This document shows positions 41,499-52,699 of a DNA stretch of 64,000 nt, one piece after another. The DNA lies in NCBI RefSeq assembly GCF_905171765.1, contig NC_053392.1:402305399-402369398 (forward strand), given 5' to 3'. The notes under the pieces are model-generated. The model saw nothing but the letters and a program-made list of their open reading frames with translations. It did not search any database and was not told the DNA's origin. Origin of the DNA: Bufo bufo (Eukaryota > Chordata > Amphibia > Anura > Bufonidae). The position numbers were made by a program, and so were the translations under genes. The number at the start of each line of letters is the position of its first letter. The stretch's first letter is position 1.

Positions 41499-44248
41499 GT
41501 GTGCACACATACTGCTCCACCATGTTGGTGAAATGCTGCCTCCTGCTAAGACGTTCCATATCAGCTGGTGGTGCTGGTTGTTGTGGCGTGCTTACAAAGC
41601 TTTTCCACATTTCAGCCATGCTAACCCTGCCTTCTGAGGTGCTGGCGGTGCCCCAGCTGCGTTGGCGACCTCTTCCTTGTCCTCTGCCTTCACCTTGTGC
41701 TTCCACTGTGCCCCCGCTGTCAGGTGGGAATGCCACCAGCAGCGCGTCTACCAGCATGCGCTTGTACTCACGCATCTTACGATCACGCTCCAGTGACGGA
41801 ATTAAGGATGGAACGTTGTCCTTGTAACGGGGATCCAGCAGCGTGGCCACCCAGTAATCAGCACAAGTTAGAATGTGGGCAACTCGGCGGTCGTTGCGGA
41901 GACACTGCAGCATGTAATCACTCATGTGTGCCAGGCTGCCTAGAGGCAATGAAAAGCTGTTCTCTGTGGGAGGTGTATTGTCTGTGTCCTCTGTATCCCC
42001 CCATCCACGCACCAGTGATGACCATGAGCTGGTCTGGGTGCCACCCTGCTGTGAACATGGTTACTCCTCCTCCATCTCCTCATCCTCCACCTCCTCATCC
42101 TCCAGAACTGTGCCCTGGCTGGACAATTGTGTACCTTGGGTTTGTGGGTGCAGGAACCCACCATCGGAGCCACTTGGGAATGACTGGCCGGAAACCCTAC
42201 GAAATGATCCCTCTTCCTCCTCCTCCTCCTGTGCCACATCCTCTTCCATCATCGCCAGGAGCGTTTTTTCAAAGTGGCATAGAAGTGGGATAGTAAAGCT
42301 GAGAACGGCGTTATCGGCACTGGCCATGTTGGTGGAGTACTCGAAACAGCGCAACAAGGAACACAGGTTTCGCATGGAGGCCCAGTCATTGGTGGGGAAG
42401 TGGTGCGGTTCCGCCGAGTGACTCACCCGTGCGTGCTGCAGCTGAAACTCCACTATTGCCTGCTGCTGCTCGCACTGTCTGGCCAGCATGTGCAAGGTGG
42501 AGTTCCACCTTGTGGGCACGTTGCATATGAGGTGGTGAGCGGGAAGGCCAAAGTTACGCTGCAGCGCTGACAGGCGAGCAGCAGCAGGGTGAGAACACCG
42601 AAAGCACGCACAGACGGCCCGCACTTTATGCAGCAGCTCTGACATATCGGGGTAATTTTTAAGGAACCTCTGCACCACCAAATTCAGCACATGTGCTAGT
42701 CCCAGAGCTGCTACGAGATTTTGCCCATTATTGCACACCACCAGGCCGGGCTTGAGGCTCAATGGCACTAACCACTCATCGGTCTGTTGTTCAAGGCCCG
42801 TCCACAGCACCTGCGCGGTGTGGGGTTTGTCCCCCAAACAGATAAGTTTTAAAACTGCCTCCTGTCGTTTACCCCTGGCTGTGCTGAAGTTGATGGTGAA
42901 GGTGTTACGCTGACCGGATGAGGAGCTGGTAGAGGATGAGGAAGCGGAGTAGGAGGAAGAAGCAACAGGAGGCAAACTGAAGTGCCCTGCAATCCTCGGT
43001 GGTGGTAGGACATGCGCCAAACTGCTATCCACCTCAGGCTCAGCCGCCACTGAATTTACCCAGTGTGCTCTTAGGGAGATATAATGTCCCTGACCATGCT
43101 TACTGGTCCACGTATCCGTAGTTAAGTGGACTTTGCCACAGATAGCGTTGCGCAGTGCACACCTGATTTTGTCCCCCACTTGGTTGTGCAGAATAGGGAT
43201 GGCTCGCATGGAATAGTAGTGGTGCCTTGGCTTTTTAAACTCTCTATCTCCACCAGAGGGACTGACAGCTTTTCAAAGGCCAGTAATTTTGAAATGCTGG
43301 CATTCAGGGCCAGGGATCGTGGGTGGGTAGGGGAGTACTTACTCTTTAGCTCCAGTGCTTAGGAGATAGACAGCCGAACGCTTCCATGGGACATTGTGGA
43401 GATGCTTGGTGTCCTAGGTGGTGGCGTTGCTGGCACATTCTCTGTTTGTGAAATGGCAGGTGCCACTGTCACTCCAGAGGCCGAGACTGCAGCATAAGAG
43501 GAAGCAGGAGGAGCCAGAGTCCTTTCTTGGTTTTTGAGGTGTCTACTCCACTGCAGCTCGTGCTTTGCACTTAGATTCCTGGTCATGCAGGTTGTGCTCA
43601 AGACTCGTGTCTTGTCATCAGCACATTGTCTGAAGAAATGCCACGCTAGGGAATTCGTTGGAGCTGGCTTTGGTGTGCTTGGTCCCTTGCGGTGGGCAGT
43701 AGCAGGCGTACTGTCTGGGGGACAGCCGATCCGCTTTTGCACCTTGCTTCCTCTTCTGCTGTGCTGGGGGCTCTTTACGACCACCGCCTCTTCCTCCGAA
43801 CTAGACGGGTCCCTCGCATGACCTTGATTCCATGTGGGGATTGAGGACCTCATCGTCCTCCATATCATCTTCCACCCATCTTCACTCCTGCCCTTCTTGT
43901 CGGTCTGCACACTGCAGAAAGCCACAGCAGTTGGCACCTGTGTTTCGTCATCATCCAAGACGTGCTGCGGTGGTCCTCCCATGTACTCATCTTGAAACAT
44001 AAGTGGTTGGGCATCGGTGCACTCAATCTCTTCTACTTCTAGGGCAGGGCTATGTGGATGGCCCTGGGAAACCCTGCTAGCAGAGTCATCAAAATGCAGA
44101 AGAGACTGCTGCATGACTTGGGTATCAAACTGCTTTGCTGATTTGCAAGGTGGTGAGGTGAAAGACTAATGGCCAAGGGCTGCAGGTGCCAACTCTGATC
44201 TTTCAGCAGGAAAGTGGGTGGGAGACAATGTGAAGGAACTGAAGCTAC
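41499..44248 (-). pseudogene. hAT-B transposase, main part (second half of the duplication)
   Basis: Reading right to left: acidic N-terminal part (43359-44114), a BED finger that lost its CTLC region to a deletion of about 50-60 bp near 43600, a catalytic region (42061-43209: HLTTDTWTSKHGQGHY, CNNGQNLVAALG, VPTRWNSTLHML) and an acidic/C-terminal part (41482-42012: SDYMLQCLRND, CADYWVATLLDPRYKDN). A frame change near 42040 and truncation near 43210-43380 are visible. It would be a cut-and-paste transposase if intact. Confidence 0.88.
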
Positions 44249-46233
44249 ATGCTGCAGCTGAAACTCCACTATCGCCTGCTGCTGCTCGCACAGTCTGGCC
44301 AGCATGTGCAAGGTGGAGTTCCACCTTGTGGGCACGTCGCATATGAGGCGGTGAGCGGGAAGGCCGAAGTTACGCTGCAGCGCTGACAGGCGAGCAGCAG
44401 CAGGGTGAGAACGCCGAAAGCGCGCACAGACGGCACGCACTTTATGCAGCAGCTCTGACATATCGGGGTATTTTTTAAGGAATCTCTGCACCACCAAATT
44501 CAGCACATGCACCAGGCAAGGGATGTGCGTCAAACCGGCTAGTCCCAGAGCTGCTATGAGATTTCGCCCATTATCGCACACCACCAGGCCGGGCTTGAGG
44601 CTGACTGGCACAAATCACTCATCAGTCTGTTGTTAAAGGCCCGTCCACAGCTCCTGCGCGGTGTGGGGTTTGTCCCCCATACAGATAAGTTTTAAAACTG
44701 CCTGCTGTCGTTTACCCCTGGCTTTGCTGAAGTTGGTGGTGGAGGTGTTACGCCGAACGGATGAGGAGCTGGTAGATGATGAGGAAGCAGAGTAGGAGGA
44801 GGAAGCAACAGGATTCAAACTGAAGCGCCCTGCAATCCTCGGTGGTGGAAGGACACGCGCCAAACTGCTATCCACCTCAGGCCCAGCCGCCACTGCATTT
44901 ACCCAGTGTGCTGTTATAGAGATATAACGGCCCTGACCGTGCTTACTGGTCCACGTATCCGTAGTCAGGTGCACCTTGCTAAAGATGGCGTTGCGCAGTG
45001 TACACCTGATTTTGTCCCCTACTTGGTTGTGAAGGGAAGGGATGGCTCACCTTGAAAAGTAGTGGCGGCTGGGCACGACGTACTGTGGTACAGCCACCAT
45101 TATAAGGCCTTTAAAACTATCCGTCTCCACCAGACAGAATGACAGCATTTCAAAGGCCAGTCATTTAGAAATGCTTGCATTCAGGGCTAGGGATCGCAGG
45201 TGGGTAGGGGGGTACTTCCTCTTCCTCTCCAGCGTTTGGGATATGGAGAGCTGAACGCTTCCATGGGACATTGTGGAGATGCTTGGTGACCCAGGTGTTG
45301 GTGTTGCTGGCAGATCCTCTGTTTGCAGGGTGCCAGGTGGCACTGTCACTCCAAAGGTGGATGAAGAGGCCGCGACTGCAGCAAAAGAGGAAGCAGGAGG
45401 AGCCAGAGACCTTTCTTTGTTTTTGAGGTGTCTACTCCACTGCAGCTAGTGCTTTGCACTTAAATGCCTGGTCATGCAGGTTGTGCTCAGGTTGAGAACG
45501 TTTATGCCTCGCTTCAGGCTCTGATTGCACAGCGTGCAAACAACTCGTGTCTTGTCGTCAGCACATTGTCTGAAGAACTGCCACGCCAGGGAACTCCTTG
45601 GAGCTGGCTTTGGTGTGCTCGGTCCCTTGCTGTGGTGGGCAGTAGGAGGCGTACTGTCTAGAGGACGGCCGCTCCATTTTTGCACCCTGCTCCCTCTTCT
45701 GCTGTGCGACCACCGCCTCTTCATCCGAACTACATAGGTCACTCTCATGACCTTGATTCCATGTGGGGTCGAGGACCTCATCGTCCTCCACATCATCTTC
45801 CACCCAGACTTCACCCCTGAATTCCTTGTCGGTATGCACACTTTCGAAAGACCCAGCAGTTGGCACCTGTGTTTCGTCATCATCCGAGACGTGCTGCGAT
45901 GGTCCTCCCATGTACTCATCTTGAAAGATAAGTGGTTGGGCATCGGTTTACTCAATCTCTTCCACTTCTGGGGCAGGGATAGGTGGATGGCCCTGGGAAA
46001 CCCTGCTAACAGAGTCATCAAAAAGCAGAAGAGACTGCTGCATGACTTGGGGCTCAGACTGCTTGGCTGATTTGCAAGGGGGTGAGGTGAAAGACTGATG
46101 GACATCGGCTGCAGGTGCCAACTGTGGTCTTTCAGCAGCAGACTGGGTGGAAGACAATGTGAAGGAACTAGATCCACTGTCAGCAACCCAATCTACTATC
46201 GCCTGTACTTGTTTAGGCCTCACCATTCGTAGA
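44249..46233 (-). pseudogene. hAT-B transposase, duplicated first part
   Basis: This reads N-terminus (46262 side), acidic region, BED finger with CTLC intact (about 45470-45620), then LTTDTWTSKHGQGRY (44900-44974) and CDNGRNLIAALGLAGLTHIP to EQQQAIVEFQLQH (44250). There the sequence jumps back to an N-terminal position. It is therefore a tandem copy of the same roughly 1.9-kb internal piece found at 42440-44248. Several frame changes separate the pieces. It ends at 46233, the left TSD of PLE-B. Confidence 0.85.
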
Positions 46234-46654
46234 CACGTTTTCTTAAAAGGACCGCGCTGCACCAGGACAGAGCTGAAAAATCCTGCTTTCCAGATCTCAC
46301 AGGAATTTCTTGAATATGGGTAAGCGATCAGCTCACTTAGGGCTCTTTCACACTTGCGTTCTTTTCTTCCGGCATAGAGTTCCGTCGTCGGGGCTCTATG
46401 CCGGAAGAATCCTGATCAGGATTATCCCCATGCATTCTGAATGGAGAGAAATCCGTTCAGGATGCATCAGGATTAGGGATGAGCGAACCCGAATTTTGGG
46501 GTGTCCGTGACACGGACCCGAACCCGAACATTTTCATAAAAGTCGGGGTTCGGGTTCGGTGTTCGGCGCTTTCTTGGCGCTTTTTGAAAGGCTGCAAAGC
46601 AGCCAATCAACAAGCGTCATACTACTTGGCCCAAGAGGCCATCACAGCCATGCC

Positions 46655-46745
46655 TACTATTGGCATGGCTGTGATTGGCCAGTTCACCATGTGACCCAGC
46701 CTCTATTTAAGCTGGAGTCACGTAGCGCCGCACGTCACTCTGCTA
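46655..46745 (+). promoter_or_regulatory. Candidate hAT-C promoter
   Basis: ATTGG at about 46659 and 46674, TATTTAA at 46704-46710, then CGTCACTCTG. The same block is present in hAT-A. Here the transposase ATG lies 2.4 kb downstream because of the arrays. Confidence 0.5.
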
Positions 46746-46959
46746 TGATCAGTATAGGGAGAAGTTGCAGCTGCGACGTTAGGGCGACATTAGGCAGATT
46801 AACTCCTCCAAAAGACTTCATTCTGTGATCGATCTGCAGCTGTGGATCATTGAAGTGCTATTATTGACTTGCTCACTTTTTTGAGGCTGCCCAGAGCGTT
46901 TTTAGATCACTTTTTTTCTGGGGTGATCGGCGGCCATTTTGTGACTTGTGGTGAGCCAG

Positions 46960-47515
46960 CACGAGCTATCACCAAGTGTATTTAACCATCGATAGTGTGG
47001 TTATTTTGTGCTATATCCTACATCAGCTGCAGGCTGAGCCTGTGTCACCGAAGTGCATTTAACCATCAACAGTCTGGTTATTTTTTGGCCATATACTACA
47101 TCAGCTGCAGGCTGAGCCTGTGTCACCCAAGTGCATTTAACCATCAACAGTCTGATTATTTTTTGGCCATATACTACATCAGCTGCAGGCTGAGCCTGTG
47201 TCAGCCAAGTGTATTTAACCATCGATAGTTTGGTTATTTTGTGCTATATCCTACATCAGCTGCAGGCTGAGGCTGTGTCACCCAAGTGCATTTAACCATC
47301 AACAGTCTGATTATTTTTTGGCCATATACTACATCTGGTGCAGGCTGAGCCTGTGTCTCCCAAGTGCATTCAACCATCAACAGTCTGATTATTTTTTGGC
47401 CATATACTACATCTGGTGCAGGCTGAGCCTGTGTCACCCAAGTGCATTTAACCATCAACAGTGTGGTTATTTTTTGGCCATATATTACATCAGGGGCAAG
47501 TTGAGCCTGTCACCC
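46960..47515 (+). repeat. 78-bp tandem array in hAT-C leader
   Basis: CATCAGCTGCAGGCTGAGCC-type unit starts at 47021, 47099, 47177, 47254, 47332, 47410 and 47488. Spacing is 78 bp, once 77. Confidence 0.95.
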
Positions 47516-49130
47516 AGCGCCTAAAAAATAGCCCTGACATTTCTATTCAACCAAATCTGTACTGTTTTAGCTGGTCAAGTTATTTGTATTGACCGTAAAA
47601 GCACACTTTTTTTTCTGGGTTGAAAAAGCATTCCCAAATTTGCCATTCTCAAAATAACTAGTTTCTGGTATTTGAGGCCTACTTGAAATCTATCCCAAAA
47701 AGAAAATCTTACATTGAAGGTATTGATAGTGTCATTCAGAAAAACCTAAGACACATGCTAGCGTGCTGATAGAAGTGTGATTCTGTGATTAAACCTATAC
47801 CTGTCACACAGCGCAAAAAAAAACAGGTCTCACATCTCTATTCAACCAAATCTGCACTGTTTTAGCTGGTCAAGTTATTTGTAGTGACCGTAAAAGCACA
47901 CTTTTTGTTCTGGGTTGAAAAAGCATTCCCAAATTTGCCATTCTCAAAATAACTAGTTTCTGGTATTTGAGGCCTACTTGAAATCTATCCCAAAAAGAAA
48001 ATCTTACATTGAAGGTATTGATAGTGTCATTCAGAAAAACCTAAGACACACGCTAGCGTGCTGATAGAAGTGTGATTCTGTGATTAAACCTATACCTGTC
48101 ACACAGCGCAAAATAAAACAGGTCTCACATCTCTATTCAACCAAATCTGCACTGTTTTAGCTGGTCAAGTTATTTGTAGTGACCGTAAAAGCACACTTTT
48201 TGTTCTGGGTTGAAAAAGCATTCCCAAATTTGCCATTCTCAAAATAACTAGTTTCTGGTATTTGAGACCTACTTGAAATCTATCCCAAAAAGAAATTCTT
48301 ACATTGAAGGTATTGATAGTGTCATTCAGAAAAACCTAAGACACACGCTAGCGTGCTGATAGAAGTGTGATTCTGTGATTAAACCTATATCTGTCACACA
48401 GCGCAAAAAAAAACAGGTCTCACATCTCTATTCAACCAAATCTGCACTGTTTTAGCTGGTCAAGTTATTTGTAGTGACCGTAAAAGCAGACTTTTTGTTC
48501 TGGGTTGAAAAAGCATTCCCAAATTTGCCATTCTCAAAATAACTAGTTTCTGGTATTTGAGGCCTACTTGAAATCTATCCCAAAAAGAAAATCTTACATT
48601 AAAGGTATTGATAGTGTCATTCAGAAAAACCTAAGACACACGCTAGCGTGCTGATAGAAGTGTGATTCTGTGATTAAACCTATACCTGTCACACAGCGCA
48701 AAAAAAAAACAGGTCTCACATCTCTATTCAACCAAATCTGCACTGTTTTAGCTGGTCAAGTTATTTGTAGTGACCGTAAAAGCACACTTTCTGTTCTGGG
48801 TTGAAAAAGCATTCCCAAATTTGCCATTCTCAAAATAACTAGTTTCTGGTATTTGAAGCCTACTTGAAATCTATCCCAAAAAGAAAATCTTACATTGAAG
48901 GTATTGATAGTGTCATTCAGAAAAACCTAAGACACATGCTAGCGTGCTGATAGAAGTGTGATTCTGTGATTAAACCTATACCTGTCACACAGCGCAAAAA
49001 AAAAACAGGTCTCACATCTCTATTCAACCAAATCTGCACTGTTTTAGCTGGTCAAGTTATTTGTAGTGACCGTAAAAGCAGACTTTTTGTTCTGAGTTGA
49101 AAAAGCATTCCCAAATTTGCCATTCTCAAA
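47516..49130 (+). repeat. 295-bp tandem array in hAT-C leader
   Basis: GTCACACAGCGC occurs at 47803, 48098, 48393, 48688 and 48983, spaced exactly 295 bp. About 5.4 units, with very few differences between units. Confidence 0.96.
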
Positions 49131-49149
49131 ATTGTGGTGAACGGAAACA

Positions 49150-52100
49150 ATGAGGAAAACATCTAATAAGGGACGCGGACGTGGACATGGTCGTGGTGGT
49201 GTTAGTGGACCCTCTGGTGCTGGGAGAGGACGTGGCCATTCTGCCACAGCCACACGTCCTAGTGAACCAACTACCTCAGGTCCCAGTAGCCAGCATAATT
49301 TACAGCGATATTTGGTGGGGCCCAATGCCGTTCTAAGGATGGTAAGGCCTGAGCAGGTACAGGCATTAGTCAATTGGGTGGCCGACAGTGGATCCAGCAC
49401 GTTCACATTATCTCCCACCCAGTCTTCTGCAGAAAGCGCACAGATGGTGCAGGAAAACCAAGCCCATCGGTCTGTCACATCACCCCCATGCATATCAGGG
49501 AAACTGTCTGAGCCTCAAGTTATGCAGCAGTCTCTTATGCTGTTTGAAGACTCTGCTGCCAGGGTTTCCCAAGGGCATCCACCTAGCCCTTCCCCAGGGG
49601 TGGAAGAGATAGAATGCACTAACGCACAACCACTTATTTTTCCTGATGATGATGACATGGGAATACCACCTCAGCACGTCTCTGATGATGACGAAAAACA
49701 GGTGCCAACTGCTGCGTCTTTCTGCAGTGTGCAGACTGAACAGGAGGTCAGGGATCAAGACTGGGTGGAAGACGATGCAGGGGACGATGAGGTCCTAGAC
49801 CCCACATGGAATGAAGGTCGTGCCACTGACTTTCACAGTTCGGAGGAAGAGGCAGTGGTGAGACCGAGCCAACAGCGTAACAAAAGACAAAGAGGGAGCA
49901 GTGGGCAAAAGCAGAACACCCGCCGCCAAGAGACTCCGCCTGCTACTGACCGCCGCCATCTGGGACCGAGCACCCCAAAGGCAGCTTCAAGGAGTTCCCT
50001 GGCATGGCACTTCTTCAAACAATGTGCTGACGACAAGACCCGAGTGGTTTGCACGCTGTGCCATCAGAGCCTGAGGCGAGACATTAACGTTCTGAACCTT
50101 AGCACAACCTGCATGACCAGGCAGCTGCATGCAAAGCATGAACTGCAGTGGAGTAAACACCTTAAAAACAAGGAAGTCACTCAGGCTCCCCCTGCTACCT
50201 CTTCTGCTGCTGCCGCCTCGGCCTCTTCTGCTGCTGCCGCCGCCTCGGCCTCTTCTGCTGCTGCTGCCGCCGCCTCGGCCTCTTCCTCCGCCTCTGGAGG
50301 AATGTTGGCACCTGCCGCCCAGCAAACATGGGATGTACCACCAACACCACCACCTGCGTCACCAAGCATCTCAACCATGTCACACGGCAGCGTTCAGCTC
50401 TCCATCTCACAAACATTTGAGAGAAAGCGTAAATTCCCACCTAGCCACCCTCGATCCCTGGCCCTGAATGCCAGCATTTCTAAACTACTGGCCTATGAAA
50501 TGCTGTCATTTAGGCTGGTGGACACACACAGCTTCAAACAGCTCATGTCACTTGCTGTCCCACAGTATGTTGTTCCCAGCCGCCACTACTTTTCCAAGAG
50601 AGCCGTGCCTTCCCTGCACAAACAAGTGTCCGATAAAATCAAGTGTGCACTGCGCAACGCCATCTGTGGCAAGGTCCACCTAACCACAGATACGTGGACC
50701 AGTAAGCACGGCCAGGGACGCTATATCTCTCTAACTGCACACTGGGTAAATGTAGTGGCGGCTGGGCCCCAGGCGGAGAGCTGTTTGGCGCACGTCCTTC
50801 CGCCGCCAAGGATCGCAGGGCAACATTCTTTGCCTCCTGTCTCCTCCTCCTTCTACTCAGCTTCCTCCTCCTCTTCTTCCACCTGCTCATCCAGTCAGCC
50901 ACACGCCTTCACCACCAACTTCAGCACAGCACGGGGTAAACGTCAGCAGGCCATTCTGAAACTCATATGTTTGGGGGACAGGCCCCACACTGCACAGGAG
51001 TTGTGGGGGGTATAGAACAACAGACCAACGAGTGGTTGCTGCAGGTGAGCCTCAAGCCCGGCCTGGTGGTGTGCGATAAAGGGGCGAAATCTCGTTGCAG
51101 CTCTGGGACTAGCCGGTTTGACGCACATCCCTTGCCTGGCGCATGTGCTGAATTTGGTGGTGCAGAAGTTCATTCGCAACTACCCCGACATGTCAGAGCT
51201 GCTGCATAAAGTGCGGGCCATCTGTTCGCGCTTCCGGCGTTCACGCCCTGCCGCTGCTCGCCTGTCTGCGCTACAGCGTAACTTCGGCCTTCCCGCTCAC
51301 CGCCTCATATGCGACGTGCCCACCAGGTGGAACTCCACCTTGCATATGCTGGACAGACTGTGCGAGCAGCAGCAGGCCATAGTGGAGTTTCAGCTGCAGC
51401 ACGCAGGGGTCAGTCGCACTGTGGATCAGACCCACTTCACCACCAATGACTGGGCCTCCATGCGAGACCTGTGTGCCCTGTTGCGCTGTTTCGAGTACTC
51501 CACCAACATGGCCAGTGGCGATGACGCCGTTATCAGCGTTACAATACCACTTCTATGTCTCCTTGAGAAAACACTTAGGGCGATGATGGAAGAGGAGGTG
51601 GCCCAGGAGGAAGAGGAGGAAGAGGGGTCATTTTTAGCACTTTCAGGCCAGTCTCTTCGAAGTGACACAGAGGGAGTTTTTTTGCAACACCAGAGGCCAG
51701 GTACAAATGTGGCCAGACAGGGCCCACTACTGGAGGACAAGGAGGACGAGGATGAGGAGGAGGTGGAGGAGGATGAGGATGAAGCATGTTCACAGCGGGG
51801 TGGCACCCAAAGCAGCTCAGGCCCATCACTGGTGCGTGGCTGGGGGGAACACAGGACGATGACGATACGCCTCCCACAGAGGACAGCTTGTCCTTACCTC
51901 TGGGCAGCCTGGCACACATGAGCGACTACATGCTGCAGTGCCTGCGCAACGACAGCAGAGTTGCCCACATTTTATCTTGTGCGGACTACTGGGTTGCCAC
52001 CCTGCTGGATCCCCGGTACAAAGACAATGTGCCAACCTTACTTCCTACACTGGAGCGTGATAAGAAGATGCGCGAGTACAAGCGCACGTTGGTAGACGCG

Positions 52101-52594
52101 CTACTGAGAGCATTCCCAAATGTCACAGGGGAACCAGTGGAAGCCCAAGGCGAAGGCAGAGGAGGAGCAAGAGGTCGCCAACGCAGCTGTGTCACGCCCA
52201 GCTCCTCTGAGGGCAGGGTTAGCATGGCAGAGATGTGGAAAAGTTTTGTCAACACGCCACAGCTAAGTGCACCACCACCTGATACAAAACGTGTTTCACT
52301 AACATGGTGGAACAGTACCTGTGCACACCCCTCCACGTACTGACTGATGGTTCGGCCCCATTCAACTTCTGGGTCTCCAAATTGTCCACGTGGCCAGAGC
52401 TAGCCTTTTATGCCTTGGAGGTGCTGGCCTGCCCGGCGGCCAGCGTTTTGTCTGAACGTGTATTCAGCACGGCAGGGGGCGTCATTACAGACAAACGCAG
52501 CCGCCTGTCTACAACCAATGTGGACAAGCTGACGTTCATAAAAATTAACCAGGCATGGATCCCACAGGACCTGTCCATCCCTTGTGCAGATTAG
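49150..52594 (+). pseudogene. hAT-C transposase (BED finger, hAT family), four indels
   Basis: The ATG (context ACAATGAGG) opens a 621-codon frame to 51015. It covers the Gly/Arg N-terminus, acidic region, BED finger (residues about 281-335, CTLC at 301-304, then HAKHEL), an Ala/Ser run (about 350-380), and the catalytic start (LTTDTWTSKHGQGRY). A base is lost near 51007 and one gained near 51080, restoring frame for VVQKF, VPTRWNSTLHML and the acidic block (51118-51845). A base is lost near 51848. A 16-bp deletion near 52293 precedes the dimerisation domain (LSERVFSTAGGVITDKRSR; ends 52594). It is about 1150 residues long if counted through; the enzyme would cut and paste the family. Confidence 0.95.
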
Positions 52595-52699
52595 ATATTA
52601 ACTACCTCCCCTTAACAATATATTATTGTACTCCAGGGCACTTCCTCATTCAATACTATTTTTAATTTCATTTTACCATTATATTGCGGGGCAACCCAA

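Noticed and set aside
47021..49130. CRISPR-like regular repeats
   Set aside because: The 78- and 295-bp units are contiguous tandem repeats with no unique spacers, in a eukaryotic transposon.
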